Assembly (NCBI GenBank): GCA_030039895.1
Contig: JASHUR010000088.1
Span: forward strand, 1-6,172
Direction of reading: 5' to 3'
Length of the DNA stretch: 6,172 nucleotides
Origin: Acidobacteriaceae bacterium
GTDB taxonomy: Bacteria; Acidobacteriota; Terriglobia; Terriglobales; Acidobacteriaceae
Positions 6,048 through 6,172 of this stretch are shown here, piece after piece. The notes under the pieces were generated by a model. The model did no database searches. It saw only the letters and a list, made by a program, of their open reading frames with translations, and was not told where the DNA came from. The position numbers and the translations under genes are program-made. Numbering within the stretch: position 1 is the stretch's first letter; every line of letters begins with the position of its first letter.

Positions 6048-6172
6048 AGACGTGGGCCGTTCGATGCAGGAGTGCCCCCACATCTCGCAGAAATGTATGC
6101 AAGCAGCTACGCCCGCTGGTAGCCAGTTCGCACGGTTAGTATGGTTTGTCCTTGGCTCGCGGCCCGCTGCCC

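Noticed and set aside
6052..6081. Hairpin GTGGG...CCCAC after the secreted-protein gene as a terminator
   Set aside because: It has a five-base stem, a 20-base loop and no T-run, so it is too weak to call.

Overview
The window is GC-rich throughout, apart from a dip near 4.98-5.06 kb. It reads as ordinary chromosome of a free-living aerobe, most likely an acidobacterium (Acidobacteriota, Terriglobia-like). That placement is inferred from the style of the heme A synthase, from the M24-like protein with its MLNLCARRWG segment, and from a secreted protein with an LTRQDPRFHR motif of a type I associate with acidobacteria. No search was run. I see no rRNA, tRNA, CRISPR array, insertion sequence or phage gene.

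Layout. On the minus strand at the left edge lies the N-terminal part of an M24-family (Xaa-Pro peptidase-like) protein, cut by the window edge. A plausible sigma-70-type promoter sits just upstream of it. Next, also on the minus strand, is a complete heme A synthase (ctaA/COX15 family). Divergent from ctaA across 69 bp is a small plus-strand gene for an exported 127-residue protein. Its mature part is almost entirely nine 11-residue repeats rich in Ala, Thr, Lys and His. It converges on proC (pyrroline-5-carboxylate reductase, minus strand). Divergent from proC across about 90 bp is a large exported protein of the DUF885 family. A 300-bp gene-free, partly AT-rich stretch with two short palindromes follows, and then a secreted protein of unknown function. 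The last 125 bp hold no gene I can support.

Function. These are mostly single transcription units rather than one operon: heme A supply for aa3-type cytochrome oxidase, the last step of proline synthesis, and several exported or peptidase-like proteins. The most unusual items are the 11-mer repeat protein, which resembles group-3 LEA, apolipoprotein or synuclein repeats in periodicity, and the DUF885 protein. The latter keeps the family flanks but appears to have lost the block carrying the HExxPGHH metal motif, so it looks like a pseudoenzyme. The M24-like protein may also lack its first metal-binding Asp. None of these amounts to a demonstrated new system; they are candidates for follow-up.
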